A stretch of 32,934 nucleotides of DNA from Polaromonas sp. (GCF_029945925.1 NZ_JAQSDN010000034.1:1-32934), one strand, 5' to 3'; counted from the stretch's first letter, positions 15,695-25,543 are shown. Numbers and translations are program-made. The notes: a model not told the origin generated them from the sequence alone.

Positions 15695-16120
15695 TCAGAC
15701 CTTGCCGCAGATGGAGGCGGTGGCCATCAGGTCTTCCAGCAAGGCCAGCGACACCTTGCCCGACACCGAGTAGGGGTCGAGCTCGGCCTTCTCGGAATAT
15801 TTGAGCAGGATGGAGGCGTTGATGCGCTCGACATTGACCTGGCCCATGGTCCACCCGCCAAAACGCCGCTCGGAGATTTCCTCGTAATGCAGCAGCACCA
15901 CGTCCTTGTGGCGCGGGTCTTTCTGGATGTGGCCGTAGAGGTCGCTGATCTGCATTCGCCCGCCTTCGAGGGCCTGCAGGAAAATGCCGCCGCCGTAGCA
16001 GAGGATGCCGGTGATACCCATGGCCGGGTTGTGGCTGCGCGACTGCGCAAGGATGGATTCGGTGAGATCGCTGGAGCCGGGGTTGACCGAGCGGCTGGCG
16101 TAGAGAAGGCGTACCAACAT
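15695..16120 (-). CDS. BLUF-domain blue-light sensor protein
   Basis: A short BLUF protein of 141 residues, an FAD-binding photoreceptor with no fused output domain. The flavin-switch residues are present: Tyr7 (RLLYASR), Asn31, Gln49 (FLQALEGG), and Trp90 with Met92 (FGGWTMG). GITGILCYGGGIF at 35-47 is the family's core strand-helix. The C-terminal 40 residues form the capping helices. It lies 9 bp downstream of folE, so the two are almost certainly co-transcribed. Short BLUF proteins act through partner proteins; the partner here is unknown. Confidence 0.92.
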   Translation of the reverse strand: MLVRLLYASRSVNPGSSDLTESILAQSRSHNPAMGITGILCYGGGIFLQALEGGRMQISDLYGHIQKDPRHKDVVLLHYEEISERRFGGWTMGQVNVERINASILLKYSEKAELDPYSVSGKVSLALLEDLMATASICGKV

Positions 16121-16129
16121 GTGAATTCC

Positions 16130-16861
16130 TTAGTTGCTGCTCTTTTTGGGAATGAGCGACAAAAATTCGCGGCGCAGGTTCGGATCCTTGAGGAACACCC
16201 CGCGCATGACGGAATTGATCATCTTGCTGTCCAGGTCCTTCACACCACGCCAGCCCATGCAGTAGTGGCTGGCCTCCATGACAATGGCCAAGCCGTCAGG
16301 CCGGGTTTTTTCCTGGATCAGGTCGGCCAGCTGCACCACCGCTTCTTCCTGGATCTGCGGGCGGCCCATGATCCACTCGGCCAGCCGCGCGTATTTGGAC
16401 AGGCCGATGACATTGGTGCGTTCGTTGGGCATCACGCCTATCCAGAGTTGCCCGATCACCGGGCAGAAATGGTGCGAGCAGGCACTGCGCACCGTGATCG
16501 GACCGACAATGATCAGCTCGTTGAGGTGCTCGGCATTGGGAAATTCGGTGACGGTGGGACCGGCCACATAACGTCCCTTGAACACCTCGTTGAGGTACAT
16601 CTTGGCCACGCGGCGCGCGGTGTTGTGGGTGTTGTGGTCGCCGACAGTGTCGATCACCAGGCTGTCCAGCACGCCCTGCATCTTGCCTTCCACCTCGTCC
16701 AGCAGCTTCTCCAGTTCGCCCGGCTCAATGAAGGCGGCAATGTTGTCGTTGGCATTGAAGCGTTTTTTTGCCAGGGCGAGGCGTTCGCGGATCTTGACGG
16801 AAACCGGCGTGCCTTCGTCAACAAGGGCGGGAGAATCAGGCGTATTGGATTTCACAAGCAT
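16130..16861 (-). CDS. folE: GTP cyclohydrolase I
   Basis: Converts GTP to 7,8-dihydroneopterin triphosphate, the first step of folate (and other pterin) synthesis; active as a decamer with zinc. The 243-residue protein has zinc ligands Cys128 and His131 (CSHHFCP) and Cys201 (HYCMGWRGV), matching E. coli Cys110, His113 and Cys181. Other family segments are GDHNTHNTARRVAKMYLNE, VIGLSKYARL and RPQIQE. The N-terminal 20 residues are a non-conserved extension. The next gene on the strand is the BLUF protein, 9 bp away, and nudB, the next folate step, lies about 1.5 kb upstream. Confidence 0.95.
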   Translation of the reverse strand: MLVKSNTPDSPALVDEGTPVSVKIRERLALAKKRFNANDNIAAFIEPGELEKLLDEVEGKMQGVLDSLVIDTVGDHNTHNTARRVAKMYLNEVFKGRYVAGPTVTEFPNAEHLNELIIVGPITVRSACSHHFCPVIGQLWIGVMPNERTNVIGLSKYARLAEWIMGRPQIQEEAVVQLADLIQEKTRPDGLAIVMEASHYCMGWRGVKDLDSKMINSVMRGVFLKDPNLRREFLSLIPKKSSN

Positions 16862-16913
16862 GGGCAGATGTTACCAGTCTGCCCCAAAACAGCCATGCCC
16901 CTTTTCTGCAAGG

Positions 16914-16972
16914 GTTTTGGACCTCCAGCCCTTGATGACCGTGCGCCGACAGCTATGAATTAAGGAGCATTT
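16914..16972 (-). repeat. Interspersed hairpin repeat, copy D
   Basis: In the folE-clsB gap. On the minus strand it reads CATAGCTGTCGGCGCACGG, then AAGGGCTGGAGGTCC, so it keeps the family order with a degenerate hairpin. Confidence 0.7.
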
Positions 16973-17018
16973 TCAGCATGCCGGGGATGGGCCCCGTCAG
17001 CAGGGGAATCGGCACGGC

Positions 17019-18257
17019 TCAATAACGCTGGCCGGCGATCAGCAGGGCCAGGCGCATCAGGGCGTAGGCGATGTATTCCAGCACCCGCTGGCGCCAGGGC
17101 CGGCGGCTGTAAATGTCCGGATCCAGCCGCACGCCGCCGGCCGTCATGGCCAGAACCAGGCGCTCACGCAAGGCGTGTGCAAAGCCGGGGTCCTGCACCA
17201 CCACATTGGCCTCGCGCGCCAGCAGCAGGCTCAGAGGATCGAGGTTGGACGAGCCGACGGTGGCCCAGCGCCCGTCGATCACCGCCACCTTGGCGTGCAG
17301 GAAACCGGCACCGTATTCATGGATCTCCACACCCGCCGCCAGCAGCGCGCCATACACCGGCCGCGCCGCATGGTATTGCATGAAGTATTCGTACCGGCCC
17401 TGCAGCAGAAGGCTGACCCTGACGCCGCGCCTGGAAGCCCGGATCAGGGCCCGGCGCAACTTCCCGCCCGGCACAAAATAGGCGTTGGCAATGATGATTT
17501 CGTCCCGCGCCTGGCCAATGGCCCTGCGGTAGGCACGTTCGATGCTGCTGCGATTGCGCAGGTTGTCGCGCAGCAGCAGGCCCGCGGTGTCGCTGCGCCC
17601 GCGCGTCGTGCCAGTGGATCTTTCGTGGCCCAACCCACGGGAGCGGCCACCGTAACCGGCCGCCTTGACAGCCTCCCAGGCGGCGAGCAAGTGGCGCTGG
17701 CGCGCGCTGTAGCCGGCCTCCACACGCCACCAGAGCAGCGCCATGGCATCGGAGGCTTCCACCGCCAGCGGCCCGGTGACCGCCACGGCAAAGTCAAAGC
17801 GCGGTTCCGTCAGCGGCCCGTGGTTGGGGTCGTAAAAATCGTCCAGGATATTGATGCCGCCGCAAAACAGGATGTGCTCATCGACCACACACAGCTTGCG
17901 GTGCAGGCGGCGCCAGCGTTCGGGGACCAGCAGCCCCAGCGCAGCAAACCGGCCGCGGCCCAGCGGCGCGTAAAAACGCCACTGCACACCAGCCTGGTCG
18001 AACTTCTCCTGCCATTCAGGGGAGATGCGGTCGGTGCCGACGCCGTCGACCAGCACCTGAACCAGCACACCGCGCCGCGCCGCGCGCACCAGCGCCTCGG
18101 CGACGTCCGCACCCTGCCCGTGGACGTCGAAAATATAGGTCTCCAGCTGCACCCAGGCCGTGGCCGCGTCGATCGCCTGCACCAGCGCCGGGAACAGCGC
18201 CTGCCCACCCTGCAGCAATTGCAGCGCGCGCGGATCCTGGTTTTGAAGTGTTGGCAT
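17019..18257 (-). CDS. clsB: Cardiolipin synthase B (phospholipase D family)
   Basis: Phospholipase D-superfamily enzyme that joins phosphatidyl groups to make cardiolipin at the inner membrane. It has 412 residues, close to E. coli ClsB. Two HKD motifs are present: LHRKLCVVD (His119, Lys121, Asp126) and LHAKVAVID (His321, Lys323, Asp328), each followed by a Gly/Ser-Asn segment (GGINILDD, GSSNLDPLS). There is no N-terminal membrane pair, which separates it from ClsA. It lies 76 bp after nudB. Confidence 0.9.
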   Translation of the reverse strand: MPTLQNQDPRALQLLQGGQALFPALVQAIDAATAWVQLETYIFDVHGQGADVAEALVRAARRGVLVQVLVDGVGTDRISPEWQEKFDQAGVQWRFYAPLGRGRFAALGLLVPERWRRLHRKLCVVDEHILFCGGINILDDFYDPNHGPLTEPRFDFAVAVTGPLAVEASDAMALLWWRVEAGYSARQRHLLAAWEAVKAAGYGGRSRGLGHERSTGTTRGRSDTAGLLLRDNLRNRSSIERAYRRAIGQARDEIIIANAYFVPGGKLRRALIRASRRGVRVSLLLQGRYEYFMQYHAARPVYGALLAAGVEIHEYGAGFLHAKVAVIDGRWATVGSSNLDPLSLLLAREANVVVQDPGFAHALRERLVLAMTAGGVRLDPDIYSRRPWRQRVLEYIAYALMRLALLIAGQRY

Positions 18258-18333
18258 GGCTCAGGGCTTGTGCAGGGGACGGACCATGCCGGGCGGTGCC
18301 ACGGCGATGCCGTGCCGGCCAGGCGCCAGCCCT

Positions 18334-18780
18334 TTATCCCGCAAATTGTGGCAGCATCAGCACAGCCTCGGCATTCGAGGGGGAAAAGCACCGGTCCGCT
18401 GCTTCCCGCCAGGGCAGCCACTGCCAGGCACGGTGTTCGCGGGGACTGAGCGTGACGGCTGTGCCCGGCGGCACACACAGGCTGAAAACATGTTCGGTGT
18501 TGTGCGTTACGCCCTGCGCGTAGCGGTGCCGCCAGACCGGGTAGATCTCGTAGACGTTGGCCAGCGCCCAGTCCCGGAAATCTTCCGGCCGCGCTGAAAT
18601 GCCGGTTTCCTCCCTCACTTCGCGCGCGGCGGTCTGCGCCAGGGGCTCATCCAGCGCGTCCATGGAACCGGTGACACTTTGCCAGAACCCTGGCTGGTCG
18701 GCGCGCTCGATCAGCAGCACATACAGCTGCCGCGTATGAATGACCACCAGCACCGACTCGGGAATCTTGAAGGAAGTCAT
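18334..18780 (-). CDS. nudB: Dihydroneopterin triphosphate diphosphatase (NudB-like Nudix hydrolase)
   Basis: Nudix hydrolase of 148 residues, probably removing pyrophosphate from dihydroneopterin triphosphate, the step after FolE in folate synthesis. It starts MTSFKIPESVLVVI, and the Nudix helix AAREVREETGI is clear. Oddity: the spacing from the first Gly to the first Glu in GSMDALDE is one residue longer than the canonical Gx5E. The frame is open to 18846, but MTSFK is the natural start. It lies next to aspS, as nudB does in E. coli, which supports the assignment over other Nudix types. Confidence 0.85.
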   Translation of the reverse strand: MTSFKIPESVLVVIHTRQLYVLLIERADQPGFWQSVTGSMDALDEPLAQTAAREVREETGISARPEDFRDWALANVYEIYPVWRHRYAQGVTHNTEHVFSLCVPPGTAVTLSPREHRAWQWLPWREAADRCFSPSNAEAVLMLPQFAG

Positions 18781-18867
18781 GGCCCGGGTCCTCTTCTGTC
18801 CGGACAGGCAGCGATGCGCGGGAGCCGAGCCGCCCACGGCGCGCACCGTGCAAATGGCCTGTTTTTA

Positions 18868-18928
18868 CAAGACAAATCGGCCTCCAGCCCGATAAACACG
18901 GGCGCCAGCAGCTATCAATATCGCAGCA
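18868..18928 (-). repeat. Interspersed hairpin repeat, copy E
   Basis: In the aspS-nudB gap and one of the best copies: GATAGCTGCTGGCGCCCG, hairpin GCCC-GTGTTTATC-GGGC, then TGGAGGCCGATTT. Confidence 0.8.
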
Positions 18929-18944
18929 CACCGCTGCACCGGCA

Positions 18945-20744
18945 TCAGGCCGGCTGGGGGTTGCGCAGGCGGATGTGCAGCTCGCGCAGCTGCTTCTCGT
19001 CGACCGGGCTGGGCGCGTGCGTGAGCAGGCACTGCGCGCGCTGGGTCTTGGGGAAGGCAATCACGTCGCGGATGGACTCCGCGCCCGTCATCATGGTCAC
19101 GATGCGGTCCAGGCCGAAGGCCAGGCCACCGTGCGGTGGCGCGCCGTACTGCAGCGCATCGAGCAGGAAGCCGAACTTCTCCTGCGCTTCCTCGGGCCCG
19201 ATTTTCAGGGCACTGAAGACCTTGCTCTGCACCTCGGCGCGGTGGATACGCACCGAGCCGCCGCCGAGCTCCCAGCCGTTGAGCACCATGTCGTAGGCCT
19301 TGGCAATACATTTGCCGGGATCGGTGTCCATCCAGTCTTCATGGCCGTCCTTGGGCGCCGTGAAGGGGTGGTGCACCGCGCTCCAGCGCTGGCCATCCTC
19401 GTCGAATTCGAACATCGGAAAGTCCACCACCCACAGCGGCTTCCAGCCGGCGGTGAAGATGCCGGTCTTCTTGCCGAAGGCGCTCAGGCCGACCTTCAGG
19501 CGCAAGGCACCTATGCTGTCGTTGACCACCTTGGCCTTGTCGGCGCCGAAGAAAATGATGTCGCCGTTCTGCGCACCGGTGCGCTTGAGGATCTCGGCCA
19601 CCGCTGCGTCGTGGATGTTCTTGACGATGGGGCTTTGCAGGCCGTCGCGGCCCTTGGTGACGTCGTTGACCTTGATCCACGCCAGGCCCTTGGCGCCGTA
19701 AATCTTCACAAACTCGGTGTAGCCGTCGATCTCGCCGCGGCTCATCTCGGAGCCGCCCGGCACGCGCAGCGCGACCACGCGGCCGCCCGGCGTGGTGGCC
19801 GGCGCGCTGAAGACCTTGAAGTCCACATCGGCCATCACGTCGGTCAGCTCGGTGAACTCCAGGTTGACGCGCAGGTCGGGCTTGTCGGAGCCGAAACGGT
19901 GCATGGCATCGGCATAAGCCATAACCGGAAACTCGCCCAGGTCGGTAGCCAGCACGGTCTTGAAGATGTTGCTGATCATGCCCTGAAACAGGTCACGGAT
20001 GTCCTGCTCGCCCATGAAGGACGTCTCGATATCGATCTGCGTGAATTCGGGCTGGCGGTCGGCGCGCAGGTCTTCGTCGCGGAAACACTTGGTGATCTGG
20101 TAGTAGCGGTCGAAGCCGGCGACCATCAGCAGCTGCTTGAACAGCTGCGGGCTTTGCGGCAGGGCAAAAAACATGCCTTCGTTGACGCGGCTGGGCACCA
20201 GGTAGTCGCGCGCGCCTTCCGGCGTGCTCTTGGTGAGCATGGGCGTTTCGATGTCGATGAAGCCGTTGGCGTCAAGGAACTTGCGCGTTTCCATGGCCAC
20301 GCGGTAACGCAGCATCAGGTTGTTCTGCATGTAGGGACGGCGCAGGTCCAGCACACGGTGCGTCAGGCGGGTGGTTTCCGACAGGTTGTCGTCGTCGAGC
20401 TGGAACGGCGGCGTCACGCTGGGGTTTAGCACAATCAGCTCGTGGCACAACACCTCGATTTTGCCGCTTTTCAGCGCCTCGTTGACCGTGCCTTCCGGGC
20501 GGGCGCGCACCAGGCCCTTGATCTGCACGCAGAACTCGTTGCGCACGCCTTCGGCCGTGGTGAACATGTCGGCTCGGTCCGGATCACACACCACCTGCAC
20601 ATACCCCTCGCGGTCGCGCAGGTCGATGAAGATCACGCCGCCGTGGTCACGCCGGCGATTGACCCAGCCGCACAGGCTCACAGTCTGGCCCAACAGGGCT
20701 TCGGTCACCAGACCGCAATAGTGGGAACGCATTTGGGAAGTCAT
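18945..20744 (-). CDS. aspS: Aspartyl-tRNA synthetase (probably non-discriminating)
   Basis: Class IIb synthetase that charges tRNA with aspartate, 599 residues. It has the N-terminal OB-fold anticodon-binding domain ([12 protein letters not shown]), the catalytic core with [11 protein letters not shown] and [20 protein letters not shown], a GAD insertion domain, and motif 3, [11 protein letters not shown]. Counting from the internal MRSHYC start, His30 and Gly81 fall where, as I recall, P. aeruginosa's non-discriminating enzyme has His and Gly and E. coli has Leu and Lys. This suggests it may also make Asp-tRNA(Asn). The start at 20744 is chosen over 20735 on the basis of length only. Confidence 0.94.
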   Translation of the reverse strand: MTSQMRSHYCGLVTEALLGQTVSLCGWVNRRRDHGGVIFIDLRDREGYVQVVCDPDRADMFTTAEGVRNEFCVQIKGLVRARPEGTVNEALKSGKIEVLCHELIVLNPSVTPPFQLDDDNLSETTRLTHRVLDLRRPYMQNNLMLRYRVAMETRKFLDANGFIDIETPMLTKSTPEGARDYLVPSRVNEGMFFALPQSPQLFKQLLMVAGFDRYYQITKCFRDEDLRADRQPEFTQIDIETSFMGEQDIRDLFQGMISNIFKTVLATDLGEFPVMAYADAMHRFGSDKPDLRVNLEFTELTDVMADVDFKVFSAPATTPGGRVVALRVPGGSEMSRGEIDGYTEFVKIYGAKGLAWIKVNDVTKGRDGLQSPIVKNIHDAAVAEILKRTGAQNGDIIFFGADKAKVVNDSIGALRLKVGLSAFGKKTGIFTAGWKPLWVVDFPMFEFDEDGQRWSAVHHPFTAPKDGHEDWMDTDPGKCIAKAYDMVLNGWELGGGSVRIHRAEVQSKVFSALKIGPEEAQEKFGFLLDALQYGAPPHGGLAFGLDRIVTMMTGAESIRDVIAFPKTQRAQCLLTHAPSPVDEKQLRELHIRLRNPQPA

Positions 20745-20796
20745 AGATAAATCGCTTTGCTTGTGAGCGCTTGCGCGCCGAGGAACTGGTACTTGC

Positions 20797-21417
20797 TTAC
20801 TTGGGCTTGTAGCTGGCGGCGCTGCCGGGCACCACCACACCCATGGAAATCACATAGGTCAAGGCTTCGTCAACACTCATTTTGAGTTCAATGCAGTCGG
20901 CCTTGGGCAGCATGATGAAATAGCCGCCGGTGGGATTGGGCGTCGTCGGGACATACACGCTCAGGTAATCCCCCTGCAGGTGGTTGGCCACGTCGCCGCC
21001 CGGCATGCCGGTCTGGAACGCGATGGTCCAGACGCCTTCGCGCGGCCACTGCACCAGCAAGGCTTTGCGAAATGCATTCCCGTTCTCCGAAAACAAGGTG
21101 TCGGAGACCTGCTTGACGCTGGAATAAATGGACCGGACGATGGGAATGCGGCTGAGCAGGGCATCCCACCAGCTGACCAGCTTCTTGCCGAGAAAATTGG
21201 TCGCCAGCGCACCTATCGACAGCACGATGGCCAGCGCCAGCAGAACGCCAAAACCCGGAATGTGAAAACCCAGCAGTTTGTCGGGATGCCAGTCCCCCGG
21301 AAGAATTTGCAGGGTCTGGTCCAGCGTGCCGATGATCCAGTTGAGCAGCCAGACGGTCACCGCCAGCGGCACCAGAACCAGCAACCCGGCCAGCAGCCAT
21401 CGGCGTATCGCGCCCAT
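20797..21417 (-). CDS. DUF502-family membrane protein
   Basis: A 206-residue inner-membrane protein of the DUF502 family. Two transmembrane helices are seen at about 7-27 and 55-75, followed by a soluble domain with [31 protein letters not shown] and [19 protein letters not shown], all family hallmarks. Its function is not established. The ATG overlaps the stop of fmdB (TGATG), so the two are translationally coupled, and aspS follows after 52 bp. The fmdB-DUF502-aspS order is one I associate with betaproteobacteria. Confidence 0.88.
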   Translation of the reverse strand: MGAIRRWLLAGLLVLVPLAVTVWLLNWIIGTLDQTLQILPGDWHPDKLLGFHIPGFGVLLALAIVLSIGALATNFLGKKLVSWWDALLSRIPIVRSIYSSVKQVSDTLFSENGNAFRKALLVQWPREGVWTIAFQTGMPGGDVANHLQGDYLSVYVPTTPNPTGGYFIMLPKADCIELKMSVDEALTYVISMGVVVPGSAASYKPK

Positions 21418-21755
21418 CAACTCGCCTTGGTTGGACCGGAAGCCGCCGGCGCCGGCGCGGGAGCAGCCGCGGGGGCAGCGGCTGTTTTCCCTGCCGGCTC
21501 GGCGGGCTTGCTGTCTGCTGCAGCAGCAGGGGCTTCGCCGCCGCTGACGGGCGGAACCGCGGTGGCACCGCCGCCGCCGCGAAAATCAGTCACGTACCAG
21601 CCCGAACCCTTGAGCTGGAAGCCGGCCGCGGTGAGCTGCTTCTTGAAAGCGGGCGCGCCGCACTGGGGGCAGTCGGTCAGCGGGGCATCGGACATTTTTT
21701 GCAAAACGTCCTTGGTATGCCCGCAGGACTCGCATTTGTAAGCGTAAATTGGCAT
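21417..21755 (-). CDS. FmdB-family zinc-ribbon protein
   Basis: Small predicted regulatory zinc-ribbon protein of 112 residues. It starts MPIYAYKCESCGH and has two CxxC pairs (Cys8/Cys11 and Cys29/Cys32), then GFQLKGSGWYVTDF, as in the family. Residues from about 60 on are a Pro/Ala/Gly-rich low-complexity tail. Family members are named after a gene in amide metabolism, but most have no proven role. It is the first gene of the fmdB-DUF502-aspS unit. Confidence 0.88.
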   Translation of the reverse strand: MPIYAYKCESCGHTKDVLQKMSDAPLTDCPQCGAPAFKKQLTAAGFQLKGSGWYVTDFRGGGGATAVPPVSGGEAPAAAADSKPAEPAGKTAAAPAAAPAPAPAASGPTKAS

Positions 21756-21818
21756 GGTTCCAGAGGTTTTGTCAGGAGGGGGCTGTCCCGAAGTGACCCT
21801 CAGGATGCAAAACCTTCA

Positions 21819-21824
21819 ATTATA
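21819..21824 (-). promoter_or_regulatory. Perfect -10 hexamer upstream of fmdB
   Basis: TATAAT on the minus strand, 63 bp before the fmdB start. No good -35 lies 16-18 bp upstream; that space holds a GCTGCGG/CCGCAGC hairpin (21828-21845), which may instead end transcription of the symporter gene. Confidence 0.4.
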
Positions 21825-21896
21825 GGCGCTGCGGATTTCCGCAGCCGGTGCCCGGACTCGCCCGGGATGGACGCCAGGCGCTGCTGGCGGCGCCGG

Positions 21897-23342
21897 TCAG
21901 CCTTCGGTGGACAGCCGGTGGTGGCTGCCGCGGCTGTTCTCTATCGTCTGCGGTGTCAGCGACCCCACCAGCATGCCCAGCGTCGCGGCCAGCACACCTG
22001 CCAGCTGGGCAGGAAATTGCTCCCCCAGGGTACTGAAGGTAAACAGCAGCCAGGTCGCAATGCCGCAAACCACCGAGAAAATGGCGCCCTGGGTGCTGGC
22101 CTTTTTCCAGTACAGCCCAAATACCAGCGGCACAAAAGCGCCGACCAGGGGCACCTGGTAGGCACCCGACACCATGTCGTAAATCGAAGTGCCCTGCATG
22201 AAGATGGCGTAACCCAGTACCAGCGCGCTGAAGATCAGCACCGTGGTCCGCATCAGCTTGAGTTCCCGTTTGTCGCTCATGCGCGGTTTGAACTGGCGCC
22301 AGATGTTCTCCACAAAAGTCACACTGGGCGCCAGCAGGGTCGCCGACGCGGTGGACTTGATGGCCGACAGCAAGGCGCCAAAAAACAGCACCTGCATGAT
22401 GAAGGGCATTTTTTCGAGCACCAGCATGGGCAGGATTTTCTGCGGGTCTTCCTTGAGCAGCAGGGCCGTCTGCTCCGGCATGATGATCAGCGCACTGGCG
22501 ACCAGAAACATCGGCACAAAGGCAAACAGGATGTAGAAAATGCCGCCAATGACCGGCCCCTTGGTCGCCGCGCTCTGGCTGTTGGCCGACATCACGCGCT
22601 GGAAAACGTCCTGCTGCGGAATCGAGCCGAACATCATCGTGATGGCCGCGGCAAAGAAAAACACCATGTCCCTGAAGTTCGGTTCCGGCCAGAACCTGAA
22701 CAGGTCCTGGCTGGTGGCCAGGGCGACAACCTTGTCCGCACCGCCGGCCAGGTTGCCGGCAAAAATGGCCAGCACGGCCAGGCCGGCGACCAGCACAATC
22801 ATCTGGATGAAGTCGGTCACGGCCACCGACCACATACCCCCGAACAGGGTGTAGGCCAGCACCGAGGCCGTGCCGATGATCATGCCGGCGGTTGTGCTGA
22901 TGGCGCCGCCCGACAGGAGGTTGAACACCAGCCCGAGCGCCGTGATCTGGGCCGCCACCCAGCCGAGGTAGCTGATCATGATGATGATGGAGCACAACAC
23001 CTCGATGGTGCGGCCGTAACGCTCGCGGTAGTAGTCGCTGATCGTCAGCAGGGACATCTTGTAGAGCTTGCCCGCAAAAAACAGGCCCACCAGGATCAGG
23101 CAGGTGCCGGCGCCAAAGGGGTCTTCCACCACGCCGTTCAGGCCGCTGCTGACAAATTTGGCCGGAATGCCGAGCACGGTTTCCGAGCCGAACCAGGTCG
23201 CAAACGTCGTCGTCACGATCATGATCAGCGGCAGATTGCGCCCCGCAATCGCATAGTCGGCGGTGTTTTTAACGCGCCGGGCGGCGTACAGACCGATGAT
23301 GATGGTGATCAGAAGATAGACAAAAACCAGGGTCAAGAGCAC
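21897..23342 (-). CDS. Sodium:solute symporter family protein
   Basis: Polytopic SSF-family transporter of 481 residues with about 12-13 hydrophobic helices. Typical segments are ADYAIAGRNLPLI, TWFGSETVLGIPA in the first core helices, ISDYYRERYGR, GGMWSVAVTDFIQM and FGALLSAIKSTASATLLAPS. The substrate cannot be told from sequence. The start is GTG at 23342, with GAGGAG 6 nt upstream. It lies 42 bp after ubiB on the same strand and may be its last co-transcribed gene, though it has no obvious part in ubiquinone synthesis. Confidence 0.9.
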   Translation of the reverse strand: MLLTLVFVYLLITIIIGLYAARRVKNTADYAIAGRNLPLIMIVTTTFATWFGSETVLGIPAKFVSSGLNGVVEDPFGAGTCLILVGLFFAGKLYKMSLLTISDYYRERYGRTIEVLCSIIIMISYLGWVAAQITALGLVFNLLSGGAISTTAGMIIGTASVLAYTLFGGMWSVAVTDFIQMIVLVAGLAVLAIFAGNLAGGADKVVALATSQDLFRFWPEPNFRDMVFFFAAAITMMFGSIPQQDVFQRVMSANSQSAATKGPVIGGIFYILFAFVPMFLVASALIIMPEQTALLLKEDPQKILPMLVLEKMPFIMQVLFFGALLSAIKSTASATLLAPSVTFVENIWRQFKPRMSDKRELKLMRTTVLIFSALVLGYAIFMQGTSIYDMVSGAYQVPLVGAFVPLVFGLYWKKASTQGAIFSVVCGIATWLLFTFSTLGEQFPAQLAGVLAATLGMLVGSLTPQTIENSRGSHHRLSTEG

Positions 23343-23384
23343 GGCGATCTCCTCAGGAATGCGATTATCACCAGATTTTCCGGC

Positions 23385-24938
23385 TCAAAAAACCCGGATT
23401 CTCAGCAGTATTTGGATGGCCAGCAGGCCCAAAGCAAAACCCAGACCACCATAAATCAGGCTTTGCAGCAGCTTGTTGGTGCGCCGCTGCTCCTGCAGCA
23501 GCTCCTGAAGCTCCCGGCGGTTTCCGCCACTCTGGCCCTTCAGGTATTGCTGCAACAGGCGCGGCAGGCCGGGCAGCAATTTGGCGTAGGTCGGCGCCTC
23601 GGCCTTGAGCTGCTCCAGAAGTTTTTCAGGGCCGACCTGTTCCAGCATCCAGGTCTCCAGAAAGGGCTTGGCCGTGCTCCACAAGTCCAGGTCGGGGTCC
23701 AGCTCCCGGCCCAGGCCTTCGATGTTGAGCAGGGTTTTCTGCAGCAGCACCAGCTGCGGCTGGATCTCCACATGGAAACGGCGCGAGGTCTGGAACAGGC
23801 GCATCAACACCATACCCAGCGAAATTTCCTTCAGCGGGCGATCAAAGTAGGGTTCACAGACGGAACGGATGGCCGATTCCAGCTCATCCACCCGCGTCTG
23901 CGGCGGCACCCAGCCGGATTCGAGATGCAGTTCGGCCACCCGTTTATAGTCGCGCCGGAAAAAGGCACTGAAATTCTGCGCGAGGTATTCCTTGTCGACC
24001 TCGGTCAGCGTGCCCACAATACCGAAGTCCAGCGAAATGTAGCGCCCGAAGGTCGCGGGGTCCAGGCTGACCTGGATGTTGCCCGGGTGCATGTCGGCAT
24101 GAAAGAAACCGTCCCGGAAGACCTGGGTGAAAAAGATGGTGACGCCGTCGCGCGCCAGCTTTTTCATGTCCACCCCGGCGTCCCGCAGGCGCTGCACCTG
24201 ACTGATGGGTACGCCGTCCATGCGCTGCATGACCATCACGTCGGGCATGCAGAAATCCCAGACCATTTCCGGAATCAGCACCAGGTTCAGGTCCTGCATG
24301 TTGCGGCGCAGCTGGGCCGCATTGGCGGCTTCGCGCAGCAGGTCGAGCTCGTCATGCAGGTACTTGTCAAACTCGCCCACCACCTCACGCGGCTTCAGGC
24401 GCTTGCCGTCGGTCGACAGGCCTTCGACCCAGCCGGCCATCATGTGCATCAGCGCCAGGTCTTTTTCGATCGCGGGCAGCATGTTGGGACGCAGCACCTT
24501 GACCGCCACCTCACGGCCACCGGGCAGCGTGGCAAAGTGAACCTGCGCAATCGAGGCGCTGGCCACGGGCCGGCGCTCGAAGGTCGCAAAAATCTGGCCG
24601 ATCGGCCGGCCGAAGGCTTTTTCAATGATGGCAATGGCAACATCCGAGTCGAACGGCGGAACCCGGTCCTGCAGGCGGGCCAGCTCGTTGGCAATGTCCA
24701 GCGGCAGCAGGTCGCGGCGGGTCGACATGACCTGGCCGAACTTGACAAAAATCGGGCCCAGGCTTTCAAGGGCTTCGCGCAGGCGCTCGCCGCGGGGCGC
24801 TTTCAGGTTCCGGCCCAGCGACACCACACGCGTCAGCCTCCTGACCCAGGGCCTGCTGAAACTGGAGAGCACCAGTTCGTCGAGGCCGAAGCGCAACACC
24901 GTCCAGACAATGAAAACGCCCCTGAAAAGACGGCTCAT
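23385..24938 (-). CDS. ubiB: Ubiquinone biosynthesis kinase-like protein UbiB
   Basis: Atypical kinase/ATPase of the ABC1/ADCK family needed for ubiquinone synthesis, 517 residues. The family-specific KFGQ (KxGQ, 66-69) and the Ala-rich nucleotide loop ASASIAQVH (126-134) are present, with Lys147 in VAVKV, the catalytic-loop-like HADMHPGN and the metal-binding LDFG. Two hydrophobic segments at the C-terminus ([19 protein letters not shown]) anchor it in the membrane. Its ATG overlaps the ubiJ stop by 4 bp. Confidence 0.95.
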   Translation of the reverse strand: MSRLFRGVFIVWTVLRFGLDELVLSSFSRPWVRRLTRVVSLGRNLKAPRGERLREALESLGPIFVKFGQVMSTRRDLLPLDIANELARLQDRVPPFDSDVAIAIIEKAFGRPIGQIFATFERRPVASASIAQVHFATLPGGREVAVKVLRPNMLPAIEKDLALMHMMAGWVEGLSTDGKRLKPREVVGEFDKYLHDELDLLREAANAAQLRRNMQDLNLVLIPEMVWDFCMPDVMVMQRMDGVPISQVQRLRDAGVDMKKLARDGVTIFFTQVFRDGFFHADMHPGNIQVSLDPATFGRYISLDFGIVGTLTEVDKEYLAQNFSAFFRRDYKRVAELHLESGWVPPQTRVDELESAIRSVCEPYFDRPLKEISLGMVLMRLFQTSRRFHVEIQPQLVLLQKTLLNIEGLGRELDPDLDLWSTAKPFLETWMLEQVGPEKLLEQLKAEAPTYAKLLPGLPRLLQQYLKGQSGGNRRELQELLQEQRRTNKLLQSLIYGGLGFALGLLAIQILLRIRVF

Positions 24939-25516
24939 GCAGAAGCTTTCGGAGGCTCCGTGACCGGCGGCACACCGGGCTGCACCGCAGAAGCGGATGA
25001 AAACGGCCGCGGCGCCTGGGCCAGAAACTGCCGCAAGCCCGTCAGGCCCCGGCGCGCCGCACCGGCCAGCGTATGCGCCGGCACGTCGCCGATCAGGCGC
25101 GAAAGGTCTTCCTCCACGTCCCAGCGCAGGTTGTCCGCGAGCCAGCCGAGTTCAGCGGCCAGCTGGACATCACCCTCAATCTTGACTGGGGGCGCCTTGC
25201 CGGCCAGCACCGACTGCAGCACCACGCCCGGTGATTCCGCCGCCACTGCCAGCAACAGATCCGGCCTGGCCGCGGCCGGTGCGCGGTCCACAAGTCCCGC
25301 AGGGGTGATCAGCAAATCCAGGGCAAACACACCCCAGCGGACATGGACCACGCTGCCCTTTTTGCGCAGAAGACGGTTCTGCGCCTCTTTTTCCTGCATC
25401 AGGACATGGTTGAGCAACAGGACCAGCTTCTGCTGCCCTTCATCGACCGCCCAAGCGGGGGGCTGAAAACGGGCGGCCAGGGACTGCAGAAAAGAAAAAG
25501 GGGACGTGTTATTCAT
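24935..25516 (-). CDS. ubiJ: Ubiquinone biosynthesis accessory factor UbiJ-like (SCP2 type)
   Basis: A 193-residue SCP2-like protein. UbiJ binds lipid and supports the soluble ubiquinone-making complex. Visible features are an N-terminal helix ([14 protein letters not shown]), a sheet region with LLITPAGLV and the SCP2-like [20 protein letters not shown], then [15 protein letters not shown]. The C-terminal tail is Pro/Ala/Ser-rich. The sequence is weakly conserved, and the call rests partly on its place directly before ubiB (ATGA overlap) and downstream of ubiE, as in E. coli ubiE-ubiJ-ubiB. The start at 25516 follows a GGGGA sequence. Confidence 0.83.
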   Translation of the reverse strand: MNNTSPFSFLQSLAARFQPPAWAVDEGQQKLVLLLNHVLMQEKEAQNRLLRKKGSVVHVRWGVFALDLLITPAGLVDRAPAAARPDLLLAVAAESPGVVLQSVLAGKAPPVKIEGDVQLAAELGWLADNLRWDVEEDLSRLIGDVPAHTLAGAARRGLTGLRQFLAQAPRPFSSASAVQPGVPPVTEPPKASA

Positions 25517-25543
25517 ACGTCCCCGATTTTGCAGCATAAACAT

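Noticed and set aside
21699..25466. 1255-codon open frame on the plus strand
   Set aside because: It runs antisense through the fmdB, symporter, ubiB and ubiJ genes, has the His/Gln/Gly-rich composition of a high-GC shadow frame, and matches no family that I recognise.
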